Below, piece by piece: positions 1 through 10,937 of a stretch of 64,000 bases of DNA. Numbering within the stretch: the first letter of the stretch is position 1; each line of letters starts with the position of its first letter. Made by a program: the position numbers and the translations under genes. The stretch comes from Persicaria tinctoria. Taxonomy: Eukaryota > Streptophyta > Magnoliopsida > Caryophyllales > Polygonaceae. The notes under the pieces were generated by a model. It saw only the letters and a list, made by a program, of their open reading frames with translations. It was not told where the DNA came from and did not search any database. The stretch is taken from positions 9,424,001-9,488,000 of the forward strand of contig JBANSL010000005.1 of NCBI GenBank assembly GCA_037127255.1. The letters run 5' to 3'.

Positions 1-904
1 TGTCTTGATCGGTGAAGATAGTTTTTGGCTTTTTACCATCATGTGTTGCTAGAAAGGTTTCAAATAACCAACTAAATGAGTCCATAGTTTCGTCATAAAG
101 AAGTGCAGCACCAAAAATGACAACTTCTCTGAAATGATTAAATCCAACAAATACACCAAGAGGCCTATGCTCCTTATTTGTACCAAATTTAGTGTCAAAA
201 GCAACTACCTCACCAAATAAAGCATAATCTATAATCATTTTTGCATCAGCCCAAAAGATGTTTGTTATTTGCTCTTCACTATCCAACTGAATTGAATACT
301 GAAAGGAAGGATTCTCTATAGTTTGAGTATGAAAGTACCTCAATAAACTTCCGGCTTCTCCATACATCAAGTTCCGTTGTCGCTTTCTTTGTAGGTAATT
401 TCTGTGATCTCTCTGCGTGTAGCCAAGATTGGTTGATCCACCAACATGTGATCCTATAAACTCATGAGCTGCTTTAGGTTTGATTCCGGAGTTATCAGCT
501 AACTCAATTTCAAGTGCTTGGGCTTCTGAAATTTTTCTTTGCGATGACAATAGGTGACTAGTTTCGGGTAAATGCAAGTGATGATTATGCTCGGATACAA
601 AATCATGTATTTGATACTTTCCAGTATCCTTGTTCAATTGTATCCCGATGCGAGCTTTGCAATCTGTTCTCGTTTCAGCCCGAAAGTGTTGTTGCAAGTT
701 CTCTGCCTTACCAATCACACGATGCCCTTCCTTTGCACACACATATCTTCTTGAACTTATCACTCCTTCCTTGTTCTTGTTTTCATACTGTCTTCGTACA
801 TTGAAACCCATTTTACCTCCATATGCTAGCCAAAACATCCAACTATCTTCAATGGAATCAAATTCCATACCTACTTGAGGGATCCAAATCGTAGAAGCCT
901 CCAT
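1..904 (-). CDS. FRS: FAR1-related sequence (FRS) protein, 3' part outside window
   Basis: The minus strand from ATG at 904-902 is open to the window edge without a stop, about 301 codons. The start MEASTIWIPQVGMEFDSIED leads into a FAR1 DNA-binding (WRKY-GCM1-type zinc finger) region (about residues 18-115, with a VSEHNHHLHLP segment). The start of a MULE-transposase domain follows (FVGFNHFREVVIFGAAL, then IFTDQD at the edge). FRS proteins are transcription factors derived from Mutator-like transposases and act in the nucleus, classically in phytochrome A signalling. The rest of the transposase core and the SWIM finger would lie to the left. No intron is visible in this part. A domesticated host gene and a remnant of an autonomous MULE cannot be separated here, because termini are out of view. 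Confidence 0.85.
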   Translation of the reverse strand, partial: MEASTIWIPQVGMEFDSIEDSWMFWLAYGGKMGFNVRRQYENKNKEGVISSRRYVCAKEGHRVIGKAENLQQHFRAETRTDCKARIGIQLNKDTGKYQIHDFVSEHNHHLHLPETSHLLSSQRKISEAQALEIELADNSGIKPKAAHEFIGSHVGGSTNLGYTQRDHRNYLQRKRQRNLMYGEAGSLLRYFHTQTIENPSFQYSIQLDSEEQITNIFWADAKMIIDYALFGEVVAFDTKFGTNKEHRPLGVFVGFNHFREVVIFGAALLYDETMDSFSWLFETFLATHDGKKPKTIFTDQD

Positions 905-2093
905 ATTGATTGATTAGCTTCAATAGCAACAATTGGTTATTGATTGATTAGCTTTAATCGCTGAATCAAAGAGCCTAATCCCCATATAGATGCATAAAAG
1001 GTTTTTGATTTGTAGTAAATTAATTAGAGAAAATGTGTAAATTTTTTATCTTTGAAGATCATACAGTAAGCCTTATGGGTGAATCAAAATTTTACCTTTT
1101 TTAAAATAATATCGGATGAGGGAGAATCAGACTTTTTTTCTTTCTTTTTTTTTAAAAAATAAAAATAAAAATTAATTCCAACCTTAGATGTAATCTAAGG
1201 GTGGAAATTTGACAAACTGTATTGTGCATTTGATTTGCAACTGGACGAGGGCGGGATCCGGGTTACAAATATGAATTTTATAATTAATAGAAGTAGATCT
1301 TACAAACAAAATACAATTTGGCAACGAAATCTATAACTTTAGTACTACAGATTATATCTTTTAACCTTCAAATAAGGTCTTACAAGCAAAATACATTGGT
1401 TGTGTAAAAGAGGTTATAGTATTTAATACAAGATGGAACCGTATGATGTAGGCGACGTTTCTTTTTACTCCGTAATTAGGTATAGCCGAAGCCACCCGAT
1501 TTTGACATTTTGAAAGATGCAGTCCAATTCCATTTCCCATTTTTTACTCACTCCATCCTTTAACGGTCTCCACATGCGCAGTGGAAGTCACCCTCACGCG
1601 CTTCCCATCCCGCAATTTACCCACCCTTAAGATTGCGTGTAATTCATTGGTCCAGCTCGCACCCCCATCCCTAAGGTCTTGTCTGGCTCACCTCGATTAA
1701 TTCATTATATACTGTAGAGCATATCTGTTTTTCTTTTTGTTTATGTTTTGGTGGCCACTATTATTGATCCATTTTGGTATTAAAATAATGCACTGTATGA
1801 TTTTTCAATAATGCATCCATTGTATTATATGGAACATGGAATGACAACCCAAACGCAGCCTTAAAACTCCCCGCAGCCTCATCAACAGCGTATCTATTAC
1901 TACTACTACTACACTACTAGTCTATTACCCTCCTTTTGAACGCGTGTTCCTCTCTCTCTCTTTACCATCTCCGACACCAACAAAGTTGCAGGATATTAAC
2001 TCCCCCAAATCCACCCAAATCTCTGTTGTCGGTAATTGGAATTGATTCTCCGACTCCGGCGATCCAGATCTGTGCTCAATCTTGCACAGAATT
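905..2093. other. Intergenic and upstream region of the GT92 gene
   Basis: No coding sequence is supported. The left part is AT-rich. 1500-1700 is more GC-rich and may belong to the promoter of the GT92 gene. A short (TAC)n run lies at about 1897-1918. A pyrimidine-rich CTCTCTCT tract at 1951-1962 is typical of a plant 5' untranslated region. An upstream open frame overlapping 1936-2856 depends on a non-ATG start and has low-complexity Ser/Pro composition, so it is not called. Confidence 0.5.
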
Positions 2094-3938
2094 ATGGATA
2101 TCAGGAAACGCCGGCGACTCCTCAAGCCCTCCCTCTCCTTCTACTCCTCCACCACCGCCGGAAAGCTCTTCAACCTCCGCACTATCTTCTTGTCCACTGT
2201 GTCCTTCCTCCTCCTCCTCCTCTTCCTCTCCCATAACTCCCGCCTCTTCCTCCCGACCTCCCGTGTGGTCCCAACCTTCTCCCTCCTATCCACCACCTCC
2301 TCCTCCGTTATCCGAGACACCGCCGCCTCCGCTCCTCTCATTCCGGACCTTCGGATCCAATCGCGGATCCTCCTCCCGGATTCACTCCTCCTCTTCCTCC
2401 TCAAGCCCTCCGAACCTCGCTCCCTCAGCTTCAGCCGCCTCTCCCCGCACATCGACTGCGTCTACCACCAAGACCCCGCCCCTAAACTCGCCTTCCACCC
2501 CGCTCTCTCCTCCGACGACTACGACGCCTTCCGCTGGATCGTCCGCTGCCCTCTCCCGCCGGCCAATTACTCCTCTGTGGCCACCCTGCAGCGCCACCTG
2601 GCCGGATTGCGGCGCGGGAGGCCCCAGCCGGCTTCCCGGGAGGTCCCCAATTGGGACTGGGCGGCCTACGAGGCGGCGATCGATGGAGACACCGCCGTTG
2701 TGTTCGTCAAGGGGTTCAATCTCAGGCCGGATAAGGAATATGACCCTAAGCAATTCCGTTGCCGTTTCGAATTGGGGAAACCAAAGAAACCTGCTAGAAA
2801 AGACCAAACCGTTGTGGTGTCCACGCCAGCGATCAGCGCTGGGCAGGAAATTGTGAGGTGTCCATTGCCGGCTAAAATCAGGAACAGCATCAAGAACAAG
2901 AGCGCAGTGAAGGTCACCATTGAAAGGCCGAGAAACCGGCAATTGATGCCCTCTGTAGCGAGGCTGTATGACACTGGAGGTTACAGTAGTAACAGCAACA
3001 GTCATAGGTACCAGCTGTGTGGCTGCACAATGGTGTGGAACCAGGCGGCTGCGCTTCGAGAGTGGGTGACTTACCACGCCTGGCTCGGCGTGGAGCGATG
3101 GTTTGTGTATGATAACAACAGCGATGACGGGTTGGAAGAGGAGATGGCTAAGCTGAATTCAGAGAATTACAACATGACTAGACACTCCTGGCCCTGGATT
3201 AAGTCACAGGAAGCCGGGTTTTCGCAATGTGTGATGAGGGCGAGGAGGGAGTGCAGCTGGGTTGCTTTCTTTGATGTGGATGAGTTCTTTTACTTCCCTC
3301 CATTATTGAGAAAGCATCATAGAGGGAACAATAGCACTGCTAGTAATACCACTACCACTACCTCTACTAGCAACGAAAATGGGATTGGGGGCGGTGGAGA
3401 GGGGGCGCTAAGGGCATTGGTGGCAGAGTATTCGATGGAAACTGGGGTGGGTGAGATAAGGACCAAGTGCCATAGCTTTGGGCCGTCAGGGTTGGGGGCA
3501 CGGCCAGCGCAGGGGGTGACGGTAGGTTACACGTGCAGGCTGCAGAGGCCAGAGAGGCACAAATCGATAATCCGGCCAGACGCGGTGGATGACACTCTGT
3601 TGAATGCAGTGCACCATTTCAAGCTGAGGGAAGGGTTTGCCTTCCAAGATGCACCGGAAGGGAGGGTTCTGATAAACCATTATAAGTACCAGGTGTGGGA
3701 TGTGTTCAAGGCCAAGTTCTCGAGGAGAGTGTCGACTTACGTGGCTGATTGGCAGGACACCAAGAACGAGAACTCTAGAGATCGGGCGCCTGGCCTCGGG
3801 AAAGAGGCCATTCAGCCCCTGGATTGGAACAGGTGGTATTGCGAGGTTTGGGATACGGGTTTGAGGGACTTTGTTGTCGCCAATTTGGGTGATCCGGAGA
3901 CTGGCTCGCTTCCGTGGGAGGCTCCTGTCTCCTTGTGA
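2094..3938 (+). CDS. Glycosyltransferase family 92 (DUF23) protein
   Basis: Single-exon gene for 614 residues. I chose ATG 2094 (MDIRKRRRLLKPS) because the frame's extension upstream to 2082 starts with TTG. A basic N-terminus and one hydrophobic span (about residues 28-47) indicate a type II membrane protein, expected in the Golgi. The C-terminal half has the GT92 signature: LCGCTMVWNQAAALREWVTY, then WFVYDNNSDDG, ECSWVAFFDVDEFFYFP with a D-x-D pair at D394/D396, and INHYKYQVWDVFKAKF. The family includes plant beta-1,4-galactan synthases (GALS) and many members without a known acceptor. This one looks closer to the uncharacterised UPF0392 group than to GALS1, so the substrate is left open. 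The 5' coding part is strongly CT-rich and encodes a Ser/Leu/Pro-rich stem region; codon composition evens out after about 2600. A Thr/Asn-rich insert follows the DVDEFF motif (about residues 412-432). Confidence 0.9.
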   Translation: MDIRKRRRLLKPSLSFYSSTTAGKLFNLRTIFLSTVSFLLLLLFLSHNSRLFLPTSRVVPTFSLLSTTSSSVIRDTAASAPLIPDLRIQSRILLPDSLLLFLLKPSEPRSLSFSRLSPHIDCVYHQDPAPKLAFHPALSSDDYDAFRWIVRCPLPPANYSSVATLQRHLAGLRRGRPQPASREVPNWDWAAYEAAIDGDTAVVFVKGFNLRPDKEYDPKQFRCRFELGKPKKPARKDQTVVVSTPAISAGQEIVRCPLPAKIRNSIKNKSAVKVTIERPRNRQLMPSVARLYDTGGYSSNSNSHRYQLCGCTMVWNQAAALREWVTYHAWLGVERWFVYDNNSDDGLEEEMAKLNSENYNMTRHSWPWIKSQEAGFSQCVMRARRECSWVAFFDVDEFFYFPPLLRKHHRGNNSTASNTTTTTSTSNENGIGGGGEGALRALVAEYSMETGVGEIRTKCHSFGPSGLGARPAQGVTVGYTCRLQRPERHKSIIRPDAVDDTLLNAVHHFKLREGFAFQDAPEGRVLINHYKYQVWDVFKAKFSRRVSTYVADWQDTKNENSRDRAPGLGKEAIQPLDWNRWYCEVWDTGLRDFVVANLGDPETGSLPWEAPVSL

Positions 3939-4620
3939 AGGGATTGAGGATCATCTGCTGAACAATGGCCAAATATAAATATACACATACCAATTCTTTT
4001 TCTACAGAGGTTTCTCATGGTTAAATTTTTGGCTTCAAATTTTATTCATAGGGAAGGAGATACACAGACATTTTCACTTTAGGCTTATTTGATTGATTAG
4101 TTTGACATGGTTCTCCCTGTATGTATTGTATTGTGATCTGTCTTCTTCATCAAATTCTTTTGTTACATTCTTTTTATTGACATTATGAATCCTGAATGTG
4201 CATTGCTGAATGCTGATTGGTTTCAAGTTTCAACCATCTTCTGGTTTCATATTAATCAGACCATGCGTATAACATGACTGTTTCTGATACCAAAAGATCA
4301 GTTCAGATATCTGTGTAAGCCGTGACCCATCTTCAGGTTTGTTTGTTGCTTGTGTTTTCTGTTTTCTTTTAAGAAGGTAATATTGGGCTACTTGCCCCGC
4401 TGTGCTGAACACTGGTTGTGAGCTGACTTCTGTAGCTTTAATGTAAAGGAAGAATCAAACCACAGGTTGGGTCTTACTCATTTTAAATGGCACCTCGCTG
4501 TTTCAGTAGTATTATATTTAAATTCAAAGCTAAGATTGGAGTTCCCTATTGGATTGTTGAATAAGTTTCACTTGAGAGTCATCGAAACACTTATAGTAAA
4601 TACTAGAATAGACGCTTATT
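3939..4620. other. 3' flank of GT92 gene and spacer
   Basis: Probable 3' untranslated sequence followed by AT-rich spacer. No coding region is supported. Weak U2AF65-like similarity begins only at about 4630. Confidence 0.4.
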
Positions 4621-4621
4621 G

Positions 4622-6043
4622 TCTCTCAACTTGTATTATCACTGCTGGCCCAGGTATTTTTCATTATCTTTTCAGTGCCATATTTATTTATCATACTGGG
4701 GATTTCTCTTTTGATATGTTCTAACCTTTGAAGTGTTATGTTCAGGTGATCGGTGATCCTGTTGTGAATGTCTATATAAATCATGAGAAAAAGTTTGCTT
4801 TTGTGGATATAAGATCTGTTGAGGAGGCCAGTAACGCAACGGCCCTGGATGGTATTGTGTTCGAGGTAAAGACCTTCCTTCCGTGTTCCTTCTTAGTTCT
4901 TAGCCCATTGCTCCTATCACAGTTCTGCCTTAATAGCTTATCTTGACTGCATCGTTTGAATTACATTTTCGTTGATCTCTGGGTCCAAACTCAAAAGGAA
5001 AGGTGATCGGAATAATTATTTAGCATTGGTTAAAACAGTTCTTGCCAATCATAAAATTATAAATATTATCATTCAGAGTAGTAGCTTATGCTCTTTGGAT
5101 TGGTGAACCTATCTCTCTCCCTCCCAATTTTACCTTGAGGCTGATGTGATAATTTTTTCTTGCAGAAAGTGATGCTGCATCCATCCAGGTGGTCTTCCCA
5201 CTAAAGTTGTATGCTTAACTCAGTGTGTGACTATGGATCATCTCAAGGATGACAGCGAGTATGAATACATTGTTGAGGACATGAGGGATGAAGGAGGCAA
5301 ATTTGGTAAGACTTGGCTTCATACTAATGTCTAGTTTCCTCTAACCACATTTGATGTCCTTTTGCCTCTAGGATGCATCATTTTCCTATCTATAAACTAA
5401 GCTTACAAGAGTATATTATGGTATATTCTGTCATAAGAACAAGAGCATTAAACAAAAGTCTGCTTTAGGGTGGTGGTGATGGGTGGGATCGGAATGAATG
5501 TAATGAATAGGGCCAATAGGATTTGGAGTCCCTTGGGTGATGTACTGATGTGGTTATTTCCTTCCAACTTATATTTCATCACCTAGTCCTTCCAGTGGGA
5601 AACATCCCAAAACTTTCATCCTACTTCAAACTTATACTGTACTTCTTTCCATGAATATTATTGCTTGGATCTTGTGATGGATTTGGTTTCTTTTGTCAGG
5701 TTCGTTGGTAAATGTTGTCATCCCACGCCCTAATTCCAATGGAGAACCGGCACCTGGTGTTGGAAAGGTGCTCTGCTTTCTCTTCTTTATGCGTTCTCTT
5801 GATATTTGGATTCCAATGATGTTGTTGAATATCATCCACTCACTTTCAAGTGTTTTTTTTTGTTTTTGTTTTTTATGTTGTTGTGTTGCCTTGGCGTTTT
5901 TGTAGGTGTTCTTGGAGTAGGCAGATGTTGAAAGTGCTTCCAAAGCAAGGAAGGGGATGAATGGAAGAAAGTTCGATGGGAACCAAGTCATTTCTGTTCA
6001 CTATCCAGAAAACAAGTTTGCTGAGGGTGATTATGAGGGCTAA
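4622..6043 (+). pseudogene. U2AF2: U2AF65 (U2AF large subunit) duplicated, intron-containing pseudogene
   Basis: Four exon-like blocks with good splice sites match plant U2AF65. 4746-4865 encodes VVNVYINHEKKFAFVDIRSV..EEASNATALDGIVFE from RRM1. 5166-5305 encodes GGLPTKVVCLTQ..DDSEYEYIVEDMRDEGGKF from RRM3. 5700-5767 (NVVIPRPNSNGEPAPGVGK) and 5906-6043 (KARKGMNGRKFDGNQVISVH..YPENKFAEGDYEG, stop) are the C-terminal UHM. A scrap of the preceding exon (TAGPG) ends at 4652. Defects: everything between the RRM1 end and mid-RRM3 is missing. A 1-nt frame change near 5180-5190 breaks block two. A TAG at 5918-5920 replaces the Tyr of the family's FLEYAD motif. Retained introns show it arose by DNA duplication, not retroposition. 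The functional protein binds the polypyrimidine tract at 3' splice sites; this copy cannot make it. Transcription is possible but not shown. Confidence 0.85.
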
Positions 6044-7099
6044 ATTCCAGTAGCAATGTTATAGCAACTTCAATCTTTCATTGAAGCTGTCATGCAGTTC
6101 AGTTATAAATGTTTAGGAAATGAGATTTCGGGTTTTTGATCTCTTTTATTTTCTAGGTATTTGAGGATTATGTAGATTACATAGATTTTTGGTACTCTCA
6201 TCCTCTCATGGGACTAGTTTAAAACAACTCCTTTTTCCAAGTAACAATCCAAAACTGAAAGTTTTTGCTGAGTTGTCCTAGAAACGACAAGCGTGGGCGC
6301 TTGTTCGTCCGCGCTCATCGTCATTGTGTCGAGCAGATTTGAACTTTTCGTTGAGTGTGTGTTGTTCAACAACCCCAAAACCTAGAGTGGTTTTCAGGGA
6401 CCCCAAAGGCATAAAAGAAAAGTATTTACTGCCTATTGTTTTGTATGTGTTCATGAACTGATCTAAATGTTTCTATATGTTAAATTGGATAAGCTTTGTG
6501 TATGTCATTTATCAGTATCAAGAAGTCCTCACCATAAGGTGTTCAACATCAAACATAAGTACATAACCAACCATAAGATTATAAGAACATTCAAATTCTC
6601 TCTTAGATATGTGCAACTTCCAACCCTCTCTACAAAACAGAGGCTCTTGGACCATTTGAGACGAAATGAGTTGATAATAAACCATAGATTGTGTAATTTT
6701 ACCGTGTTATACTACTAGAATGTAAAAGTATCGTAGTGAAAAATGTTTAAAATCTGGTGCACCGAGTGAATTCAAACCGTCAAACCTTATTGAAATCTCA
6801 AAACCTCGATACTTTGAATTTTATAGAAGTTTTTTTTTAGATAAAAAAAATCGAATACATAGTGATATTGTGATGGATTTAAGACTGTATATCATGACAT
6901 TATACATGTATAATACATTACAACAATGTATAAGTCGTTCGACTCATATGAGTCATTCCCTCGCTTCTACTAGTTTTTCCATAACGATCAATTCTCATCC
7001 ATAATCCATAAAATTATATCCAAACACTTTTCTTTAAAAATTGTTTTTTTTTAAAAAAAAATCCTAATTTCATAGTAGTTTAAATGGATTTTCAAATAA
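6044..7099. other. Spacer, no gene seen
   Basis: AT-rich sequence with short poly(A)/poly(T) runs. Six-frame reading gives no conserved protein and I see no clear repeat boundaries. The part just left of 7100 directly abuts a palindromic element. Confidence 0.4.
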
Positions 7100-7457
7100 G
7101 GTAAATTACAGAAAACCACCTTTAAAATAGGTTCATTTTAACAAAACCACCCTTAAACTAGAATTTTATTGAAAATCACCCATGTGTTTATTTTTCAATC
7201 AAAAAACCACCCATGACCCTATTTTAAGTATAAAAAGTTTTTATAAAAATTTAAGTTTTCATTTTTTAAAATTTTTTTGGTTATTTTATTATACAATTAG
7301 GTTATACTGAATACAAAATGTGAGAATTTTTTACATATAAAAATGGTCATAGGTGGTTCTTTGAAAGAAAACTAAATTTATAGGTGATTATATAAACTTT
7401 TATTTTAAGGGTAGTTTTGTAAAAACTTATTTCAAGGGTACTTTTATATAATTTACC
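7100..7457. mobile_element. Palindromic MITE upstream of SF3B4
   Basis: The ends GGTAAATTACAGAAAACCAC and the reverse complement of the sequence ending ATAATTTACC at 7457 form an imperfect long inverted repeat built around ACCACCC/ACCCTT motifs. The centre is AT-rich and has no coding capacity. Related half-copies lie at 16731-16857 and at 20595 onward. It ends 171 bp before the SF3B4 start codon, so it may overlap the promoter. No clean target duplication was found, so the superfamily is unassigned; Mutator-like is possible. Confidence 0.6.
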
Positions 7458-7628
7458 CCCTCAATAATATGATACGATACGCCACCAGGTTTTGGGCTGC
7501 TGAGAGACACAGCTTCTCATACGCTCTTTGACAATTACACAGAGGGCAGGTTCTCTTCGAGCTCAACCGCCATTGTAGAGACCCCTTAAAGGTTACAGGT
7601 CGTAGCGGCGCGGCCGAAATTTGCTATC

Positions 7629-10600
7629 ATGACCACGCGAATCGCTCCAGGAGTCGGAGCCAACCTTCTTGGCCAACATTCCGCCGAGCGAAACCAGGAC
7701 GCCACCGCCTATGTCGGCAATCTCGATCCCAAGGTATTCGCCGCCACTTCTACCACTTGCCTGGTTCTCTTCTTTGTTCTAATTAGTTCAATATCTGGCT
7801 GCCTTACTTTCTCGACTATTGGAAGACGATTTCCCTCCCCTTTTTCTTTTCCTGCTATCGAAACCCTAATTTGTACTAGGGCTTACAATGCTTTGCTTGT
7901 TCGATTGTCGCTTTCTCTTCGTAGAATTCAATTATTCGTTGTCAGTTGATTAGAAATTTAACATAGATTCTACTTGCCTGTGTATTTTGATGCTGCGTTC
8001 GTTTTTCCCGGCTGAAACCTTAGATAAACCCTAGAAGATAAAGTTGTAATGAACTTCAGCTCTTTTCCCTTTTTCTAGACCGGGTAACGTGTTTTCAAGA
8101 TCAAATTGGCTTGGTAGAAACAGAACGCTATTTAATTGAAGAGGGCAATGGAGGATACAAATGTTTCTGAGTACATATAAAAAGAAAGTCATCTAAATGT
8201 ATTTCATCCATCCTGTAGGTCTCAGAGGAGCTTCTATGGGAGTTGTTTGTACAGTCTGGACCTGTTGGTATGAAAACAAACTCTTTTGATTTTTTTTTTT
8301 ATATAATTGAGTTTAGCCCTTCATTTTTGTATTTTCTGACCTCCTTTTGTTATTTGCTCAGTTAATGTTTATGTCCCAAAGGATAGAGTGACAAACCTTC
8401 ATCAAGGTTATGGGTTTGTGGAATTTCGAAGTGAAGAAGATGCTGATTATGTAAGTGATTACGGCCTGTCCTGAATCCTGATGCTTTGGATAATATAGAT
8501 TTCATGTTTTTAAGTATTTGAATGTCAGTTATTCTTTCCCTGCTACTACCCCATGTTTGCCAATGTTTCAATTTGGGTTCTGATGTAATACAGGCAATTA
8601 AAGTACTTAACATGATTAAACTCTATGGAAAGGCAATACGAGTGAACAAGGTACGAGCTCAACCTCGCAGGTTGCCATTACCTAATCTATTTGAGAAGTG
8701 GAATTATTGAATCTTTTCTTTCTCTTTGCCCCCTGACAGGCTTCACAAGACAAGAAGAGCTTGGATGTTGGAGCAAATCTTTTTATAGGAAACCTTGACC
8801 CTGTGAGTAGCAATTTTTTTTTTCTCTCTTGGAAATGCATTTTTCTTATGTCTGCCCCTATCCTTGTGAAGAAAAAAGGGCAACTTTGACATCTGTTGTT
8901 AAACTTTGCAAGGGCATGGACTTTACGGAGTTCTTTCTGTTCAAATAATATTGATATCCAATCGTTTCTTTTCTTATACAGGATGTGGATGAGAAGCTAC
9001 TTCATGATACTTTCAGTGCCTTTGGAGTAATTGTTACAAATCCGAAGGTTATACATTCATGTGCCTAGACCCAATCTTTTATTAGGTGTTTTGTTCTGCA
9101 AATTTAACCAAGTCTTGCAAAATTCAAGTTAATTGATAATATTGTTGCTGTCTCAAATTCCAATTTGTTTGCATCAAAATCTGCAACCAAAACGTGAAGA
9201 AAAATTAGGTTAAGAGCCGTGTTTTGGAAATTAAAATTTGTTTCTATGCTTTGTGCTTGTGATAGACTAAAGAGTTAATCTTCATTGTTCTAGTGACATG
9301 AAATGTTTAGGGTTAGTGAGATAAACCAACATGGTGTGTAATCCTTTAATTTTTCTATTATATGACATTATGACATCCTAAACTCCTGAAAATGAGGGAT
9401 ATATGAAATGCTTTCTCTTGTTTCCTTAGTGATTCGTACACATCCTCTTGTTATAATATGTTTGCCTTCTCTATTTCTTTAGCAGCATCTTAATGTCTTT
9501 GGAACAATCAATATTACTTAGCTTGGCTTCTACTTTGCAGATAATGAGGGATCCTGAGACCGGAAATTCTCGTGGGTTTGGTTTCATAAGCTACGATTCT
9601 TTTGAGGCATCTGATGCTGCTATTGAGGTACAGTGCATTTTTTTGTACATCTTCTGATGATAGCTGCAAGTAGTGTAGTTTGTAATAGTGGTACGAGTAT
9701 CACAATGTTTCTTGATATTTTTGGCTTTCTTCTACTTCAAAAAGGCTCCATGGGGCATAAAGCTTGATTTTACTTTCATATGAACTTGATATTCAAAACC
9801 CATGCATTTTTTATGAATAACTTTTAGCACGTGTATGCTAAAACTTTAAAGCTCATTGAGACCAATTCCTGTCCATAAAGGCATGGTGAATGATTAAAGA
9901 TTGGTTTGTCACATTCATGCTCTCTACGCTCTATGAGTTGTATCAGTTAACACTTAATTTACTTTTTAGGTAAAGATTCTAGCCTTCTAACATCTTATTA
10001 TGCTGTAGGCAATGAATGGTCAATATCTCTGCAATCGGCAGATTACAGTATCCTATGCATACAAGAAAGATACTAAAGGAGAGAGGCATGGTACTCCTGC
10101 AGGTTAGTAATACATCATAGCTTGATTATTCAGAACTTAGCCGAATGATATGGGGCATTGAACATGTCAAATGAAATGATGAGATTCATGAAATACTCCA
10201 TCCCATAATGTTCGTCGTTTGTTACTAATGTTTATGTGAAACAAACGACAAATAAAAGGGACGTACGGAGTATGTAGAAACCGAGGTATTCTAAACAGAG
10301 AGAATACCTTGTAGGGTACGCGTTTGTATGATTTCATCAAATCAACTTAATAAAAAATGATTAGCTTGTGGTATTTTGAATTACTGATGCATCCTGTTCT
10401 TGAATTGCAGAAAGAGTGTTGGCTGCAAGCAATCCAAATGTTCAAAAAAGCAGGCCTCACACACTTTTTGCAAGTGGCCCCCCCACACTTCCCCCTGGTG
10501 CTCAACCTAATGGTGCGGTGCCTGCTCCCGGCCCTCCTCGCCCCTTTGCAAATGGTGCTGTGCCACCAAGTCCAATGCAGCCAATGAGGCCCCCGCCGCC

Positions 10601-10937
10601 TCAAGTTGGAGCCTACCCTCCAATGCAAATGCAAATGCAGATGCAGATGCAGATGCCTGGACAACCCCAGGTTTGGCCTGGTCAGCCACCACAACCTCTT
10701 CAAGGCGGTCCACCTCCTATGCCACCTCCACAATTCCAACAATTTAGGCCGATGAACCCAGGCATGCCGCCTCCACCTCCAGCACAGGGAGTTCCTGGTC
10801 TAGCCCGGCCGCCCCCACCACCAATGGGTATGGGTGGTCCAGTACCAAATTGGAGGCCACCTCCGCCACCCCAGCAATTAACTGGCAGGCCACCAATGCA
10901 GCATATGTCCATGCCACCTCCCCCACCCAATGCTTGA
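7629..10937 (+). CDS. SF3B4: SF3B4/SF3b49 (SAP49) spliceosomal protein
   Basis: Nine exons by GT-AG joins: 7629-7733, 8219-8267, 8362-8450, 8594-8650, 8740-8802, 8982-9047, 9541-9627, 10009-10102 and 10411-10937. They total 1137 nt, giving 378 residues. RRM1 has RNP2 AYVGNL (27-32) and RNP1 QGYGFVEF (66-73). RRM2 has LFIGNL (114-119) and RGFGFISY (154-161). A Pro/Gly/Met-rich tail follows, including a (QM)n run near residues 274-286. The start [20 protein letters not shown] and the tail match plant SF3b49, a subunit of the U2 snRNP SF3b complex that contacts pre-mRNA near the branch site and binds SF3b145. Length is close to the family's usual 360-425. Expected to be nuclear and constitutively expressed. 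No defect is seen. Confidence 0.96.

Noticed and set aside
1936..2856. 306-codon open frame overlapping the GT92 gene
   Set aside because: Non-ATG start, Ser/Pro low complexity, and it lies in an alternative frame of a clearly conserved gene.
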